Of a stretch of 64,000 bases of DNA, positions 61,457 to 64,000 are shown one piece after another (positions within the stretch are counted from its first letter, which is position 1; every line of letters starts with the position of its first letter). The notes under the pieces were generated by a model that was not told the DNA's origin, ran no database searches, and was given only the letters and a program-made list of their open reading frames with translations. The DNA lies in assembly GCF_018613155.1 (NCBI RefSeq), contig NZ_JAGGQU010000006.1, forward strand, positions 58,671-122,670, read 5' to 3'. Position numbers and translations under genes: made by a program. Source of the DNA: Bacillus sp. ISL-55 (GTDB taxonomy: Bacteria > Bacillota > Bacilli > Bacillales > Cytobacillaceae).

Positions 61457-61618
61457 ATGAAAATGGCTAGACAAGGTATGCACAACAGGGATCAAACAAG
61501 AGAACAAACTGAAAAGCATGATAAAAGAAATGATATTGAGCTTGGCGCAGAGTTCCAGGTCGGAAATTCAAAATCGCAGAGCCAGAAAAAAAGCGGTAAA
61601 CAAGTGAATAAAAAGTAA
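61457..61618 (+). CDS. Small basic hydrophilic protein (53 aa)
   Basis: ATG at 61457 opens 53 codons: MKMARQGMHNRDQTREQTEK, then a Lys/Gln/Ser-rich end (SQSQKKSGKQVNKK). The composition is like small acid-soluble spore proteins, but I match no known one. GTGAG lies upstream, and a second ATG at 61463 is possible. A strong terminator follows at once. Confidence 0.6.
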   Translation: MKMARQGMHNRDQTREQTEKHDKRNDIELGAEFQVGNSKSQSQKKSGKQVNKK

Positions 61619-61619
61619 C

Positions 61620-61650
61620 AGGAAGACGCCCCATAACCGGGCGTCTTTTC
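61620..61650 (+). terminator. Terminator of the 53-aa gene
   Basis: GACGCCC and GGGCGTC pair around CATAACC, followed by TTTTCTT. Confidence 0.9.
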
Positions 61651-61796
61651 TTCAGCAAATGGACTTTAACCCCTTTGGAGAATTTTATAACTTTTCAGAA
61701 GGAATATACTACCATATATCTTGTTTTCGCATTTAAGTTTTAGAGTAGTATACACCGGGAAGGAACGTAATAAGAATGATATGGGAGGTGCTGAAG

Positions 61797-61892
61797 GTGA
61801 GTTTGTTGTACAGCAAGGCAATGGAAGCTTTTAAAGAGGATGCAAAGCGTCAGTCTGAGTTTCAAAAGAAAACAAAAACAAAGGCGAAATAG
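61797..61892 (+). CDS. Very small basic protein (31 aa)
   Basis: GTG at 61797 lies eight bases behind GGGAGGTG and opens 31 codons, SLLYSKAMEAFKEDAKRQSE and a Lys/Thr end. A hairpin that could be a terminator follows near 61925. The strong site supports translation; role unknown. Confidence 0.5.
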   Translation: MSLLYSKAMEAFKEDAKRQSEFQKKTKTKAK

Positions 61893-61990
61893 CTATTCCG
61901 CCTTACGGTTGTACATTCATCTTCTTGTCATCCTGCCATTGAGGATGATTTTTTTTTGCGCATTTCAACATACGGACTTAAGGAATCAAT

Positions 61991-62197
61991 CTAGCTTTTC
62001 AAATTCGTAGTCCTGTCAATTGCACAGAGGATCAAGCCGATAATCGCCGTAAAAACGAAAGTTGAAAACAGCAAAAAGATTGGGATTTCACCATTAGGAA
62101 AAGCAATGTTGTTATAGTTAGCAAAAAACAGAATTCCTAGGATGTATAGAATGTGAATTAAAATCGAAATCGACATGGCAGGCTTTATTACGTTCAA
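61991..62197 (-). CDS. Small membrane protein (68 aa)
   Basis: The protein has two membrane helices (ISILIHILYILGILFFA and IFLLFSTFVFTAIIGLIL) with NYNNIAFPNGEIP between. I use TTG 62197, eight bases after AGGAG; GTG at 62206 overlaps that site. Unknown family. Confidence 0.6.
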   Translation of the reverse strand: MNVIKPAMSISILIHILYILGILFFANYNNIAFPNGEIPIFLLFSTFVFTAIIGLILCAIDRTTNLKS

Positions 62198-62277
62198 AAA
62201 AATCACTCCTGTAAAATCTCTTCCTTTTCTAATTCCATATTATGTAACAGAAATCCTCTTTTTTCGTCAATTTTTAT

Positions 62278-62314
62278 AAAAAAAGAACGAAACCATGTAG
62301 ATTTCGTTCTCGTC
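62278..62314 (-). terminator. Terminator of the TraB-family gene
   Basis: AGAACGAAAT and ATTTCGTTCT-type arms (AGAACGAAAtc and ggTTTCGTTCT) pair around TACAT on the minus strand, followed by TTTTTTT, directly after the stop. Confidence 0.9.
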
Positions 62315-62315
62315 G

Positions 62316-63482
62316 TTATAAATTCTCGATAAAAACCCTGATGACATCAGCGCCGCCTATGAAGGTTCCAAGTGAACTTCCCAGGTTGGCAAGTACGACG
62401 ATCAGCAAAACTCGGCTGACTTTGTTTCGCCAAAATCCTTTTAAACTAAAAACATCTTCAGCAAGTGTCTCAAAGTCCTTAACACTCGGCCTGCGTATAT
62501 ATGCCTGTGTCAAACCGGCAAACCAGCCTGCAGCAAGCAAAGGATTTAATGAAGTGATTGGTGCCGCTATAAATGCTGTCAAAATGGTCAGTGGATGCCC
62601 CATTGCGATAGCCGCTCCCAGGGCGGAAAGGCTTCCGTTCCATAAGATCCAGCTGACTGTTTGCGAAAAACCAGCTGATGGATTAGCCAAAAAAGTATAG
62701 ACGATAATAGCCAGAATCAACACAGGTATGCTCCAGCCAATGATTTTTGGCCAATTGGATTTTGGCGGAATCGCTCTTAATTTTTTTAAATCATGATCTT
62801 TTTTGATTTCTTCTCTAATTCCCGGTACATGTGCAGCTCCCAGGACAGCGACAATTTTTTCTCCAGGTGCGTCCTTGATTTTCTGAGCTAAGTATTGGTC
62901 ACGCTCGTCAATCAATGGCTTTTTCAACCGTGGGAATGTTTCAGTGAATTCATTCAGCATCGCGTTGATCGTATCCTGTTCCTTAAGCTTTTCCAGTTCT
63001 TCCTCAGAGATGCTGTCCCGGCTGAAGATACTCGTTATGATCTGGCTAAGCAGTATGGCCTTTCCTTTCAAGCCAAGATTTCCCCAAATCCTTGAAAAAG
63101 TAATCTGGATATTTCGATCTGCAAGCACAAGTTTTGCCCCGACTTCTTTCGCAGATTCAATTCCCTGGATCATTTCCTGGCCTGCTTTGATACCAAGTTC
63201 CTTCGCCATTCGATTTTGGAAAGACGAAATAGCGAGGTTCATCAATAATAAAGAAGCCCGTTTTTCTTTGATAACCTGGATGATATCCATCTCCTGCCAC
63301 TTTGAACCTTCGGAAATTGTCTTGTAGCGCTGCTCGTCCAATTCGACGCAGACAGAATCAGGCCTCTCAGCTTCAATTACTTCCTTTACCTGCTCCGCAC
63401 TGTGTTTGGAGACATGTGCAGTTCCAATCAATATGTATTCCTTACCATTCATTTCAATTCTCGTTATATTTTCCTCGCCCAT
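62316..63482 (-). CDS. TraB/PrgY-family membrane protein
   Basis: The 388-residue protein has an N-terminal TraB domain (1-230), a Tiki/EreA-like fold with YILIGTAHVSKHSAEQV near residue 16, ERPDSVCVELDEQR near 39, and VAVLGAAHVPGI near 212. A C-terminal half with about four or five membrane helices follows. Family member PrgY blocks pheromone activity in Enterococcus, probably by proteolysis. The GTAHVS and GAAHV histidines suggest a metal site. Its partner is unknown. GGAAGG precedes the ATG. Confidence 0.9.
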   Translation of the reverse strand: MGEENITRIEMNGKEYILIGTAHVSKHSAEQVKEVIEAERPDSVCVELDEQRYKTISEGSKWQEMDIIQVIKEKRASLLLMNLAISSFQNRMAKELGIKAGQEMIQGIESAKEVGAKLVLADRNIQITFSRIWGNLGLKGKAILLSQIITSIFSRDSISEEELEKLKEQDTINAMLNEFTETFPRLKKPLIDERDQYLAQKIKDAPGEKIVAVLGAAHVPGIREEIKKDHDLKKLRAIPPKSNWPKIIGWSIPVLILAIIVYTFLANPSAGFSQTVSWILWNGSLSALGAAIAMGHPLTILTAFIAAPITSLNPLLAAGWFAGLTQAYIRRPSVKDFETLAEDVFSLKGFWRNKVSRVLLIVVLANLGSSLGTFIGGADVIRVFIENL

Positions 63483-63617
63483 AGATACCTTCCTTTTACT
63501 AGACCATTCAAGCCAACTTTATGTACATAGTTTATGATTCATTCTACCATTATAACATGAACAATAGTCTGAAATATAAAGATTATTACAATTCGGGCAT
63601 TTGGCGTAAATAGAAAA

Positions 63618-63657
63618 AGACCGTACAGCAGCCACCATTTGGCTTTTGTACGGTTCT
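63618..63657 (-). terminator. Terminator of the 37-aa gene
   Basis: CCGTACA and TGTACGG pair, with an inner AGCC/GGCT stem, on the minus strand, followed by TCTTTTTC. Confidence 0.85.
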
Positions 63658-63667
63658 GGTTTGAGAT

Positions 63668-63781
63668 TTATTTTGTATAGCTGGTTTTGATTGAGGATGA
63701 TTTTCTGTTATTCATCATTTTTTTAACGATTGGATAAAGAACAGGTCCCCATTTAAGCGCCGTTCTGATTAATTTATTCAT
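63668..63781 (-). CDS. Very small basic protein (37 aa)
   Basis: ATG at 63781 lies behind GAGGAGGGATG and opens 37 codons: MNKLIRTALKWGPVLYPIVK, then a basic Ser/Thr/Lys end. The first half is an amphipathic helix that could lie on the membrane. A terminator follows. The strong site and terminator support a real gene; role unknown. Confidence 0.65.
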   Translation of the reverse strand: MNKLIRTALKWGPVLYPIVKKMMNNRKSSSIKTSYTK

Positions 63782-63870
63782 GTTTCTCATCCCTCCTCAT
63801 GTCTTAGTACTTATATACCCAGACTATATGAGGGACAATCCTGCATGATTTTGGTAATATCTGATCGATT

Positions 63871-64000
63871 TTATTTAACAGGAGAAAGTTCAGCTTCTGT
63901 TACCCATTGATGGTTCGTTACTTTTTCCGAGCCATCTGTCGGCATAAAATCGACCATGTATACTGTCGTTTCTTCAGCTGAATCAATAACCGCTTTTGCT
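63871..64000 (-). CDS. Partial YdhK-like protein (DUF1541), C-terminal end
   Basis: The window edge cuts this gene; only the last 42 residues are visible. They read DSAEETTVYMVDFMPTDGSE and KVTNHQWVTEAELSP, which match the second half of a DUF1541 repeat (TTVY.V.Y.PT.GGE.V.NHKWVT..EL). YdhK-type proteins of Bacillus are small lipoproteins, and this one likely starts beyond the window. Confidence 0.75.
   Translation of the reverse strand, partial: AKAVIDSAEETTVYMVDFMPTDGSEKVTNHQWVTEAELSPVK

Overview
This window is a chromosomal segment of a low-to-mid GC, Gram-positive, probably spore-forming Bacillaceae (Bacillus sensu lato). The reasons are strong AGGAGG-type ribosome binding sites, the quinol oxidase operon qoxABCD, SAM and TPP riboswitches of Bacillus type, an RsbR-family stress regulator, bacillopeptidase F and a thermolysin-type neutral protease, and many proteins of Bacillus-restricted families. 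No plasmid, phage, IS or tRNA/rRNA gene is visible. Species cannot be fixed from the sequence alone.

Layout. 1-9 kb: end of a dispersed repeat, a SAM methyltransferase, a DUF3900 protein, the sbcD-sbcC nuclease operon with a LexA-like box, an RsbR paralogue, a Cys-rich-tailed membrane protein and a cold-shock gene. 9-18 kb: a 5TM sensor kinase, an unknown two-gene unit, a DUF4145 protein, a cory-CC-star/ArsA-like ATPase pair, cstA and a secreted M4 protease. 18.6-26.6 kb: a SAM-riboswitch operon metI-metC-yitJ-metH that carries homoserine-derived sulfur assimilation through to methionine, with B12-dependent methylation. 27-41 kb: short single genes (VanW lipoprotein, DUF4395, DinB, MATE pump, SGNH esterase, NTF2-like, a divergent MFS pump/TetR pair, DUF2161, SRPBCC, a hydrolase-MBL operon). 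41-53 kb: a sirtuin remnant, bioY with a BirA-like operator, bacillopeptidase F, a second cold-shock gene, DUF421, and adhE with redox- and carbon-type control sites, then a hydrolase-SDR operon. 53-64 kb: qoxABCD, tenA under a TPP riboswitch, DUF2935, several small proteins and a TraB-family membrane protein. The right edge cuts a DUF1541/YdhK-like gene.

The most unusual content is non-coding. Three separate tandem arrays, 16 units (17.7-18.6 kb), 9 units (26.6-27.05 kb) and 20 units (57.6-58.6 kb), all have exactly a 52-bp period with no length change in any unit. Every unit carries the same design: a 35-bp inverted repeat of two 10-nt arms around a 15-nt loop, then a 17-nt linker. Arrays 1 and 2 share one core sequence and bracket the methionine operon. 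Array 3, behind qoxD, has a different core but the same geometry, and its arms change in a compensating way along the array. A fourth, simpler set of six TTTATTGGC words at about 20-bp spacing lies behind the tetR gene. All four lie at 3' ends of genes. I know no described system that fits the 52-bp hairpin arrays.

Several real small genes of 31-55 codons with strong ribosome binding sites were found by direct reading and are listed.
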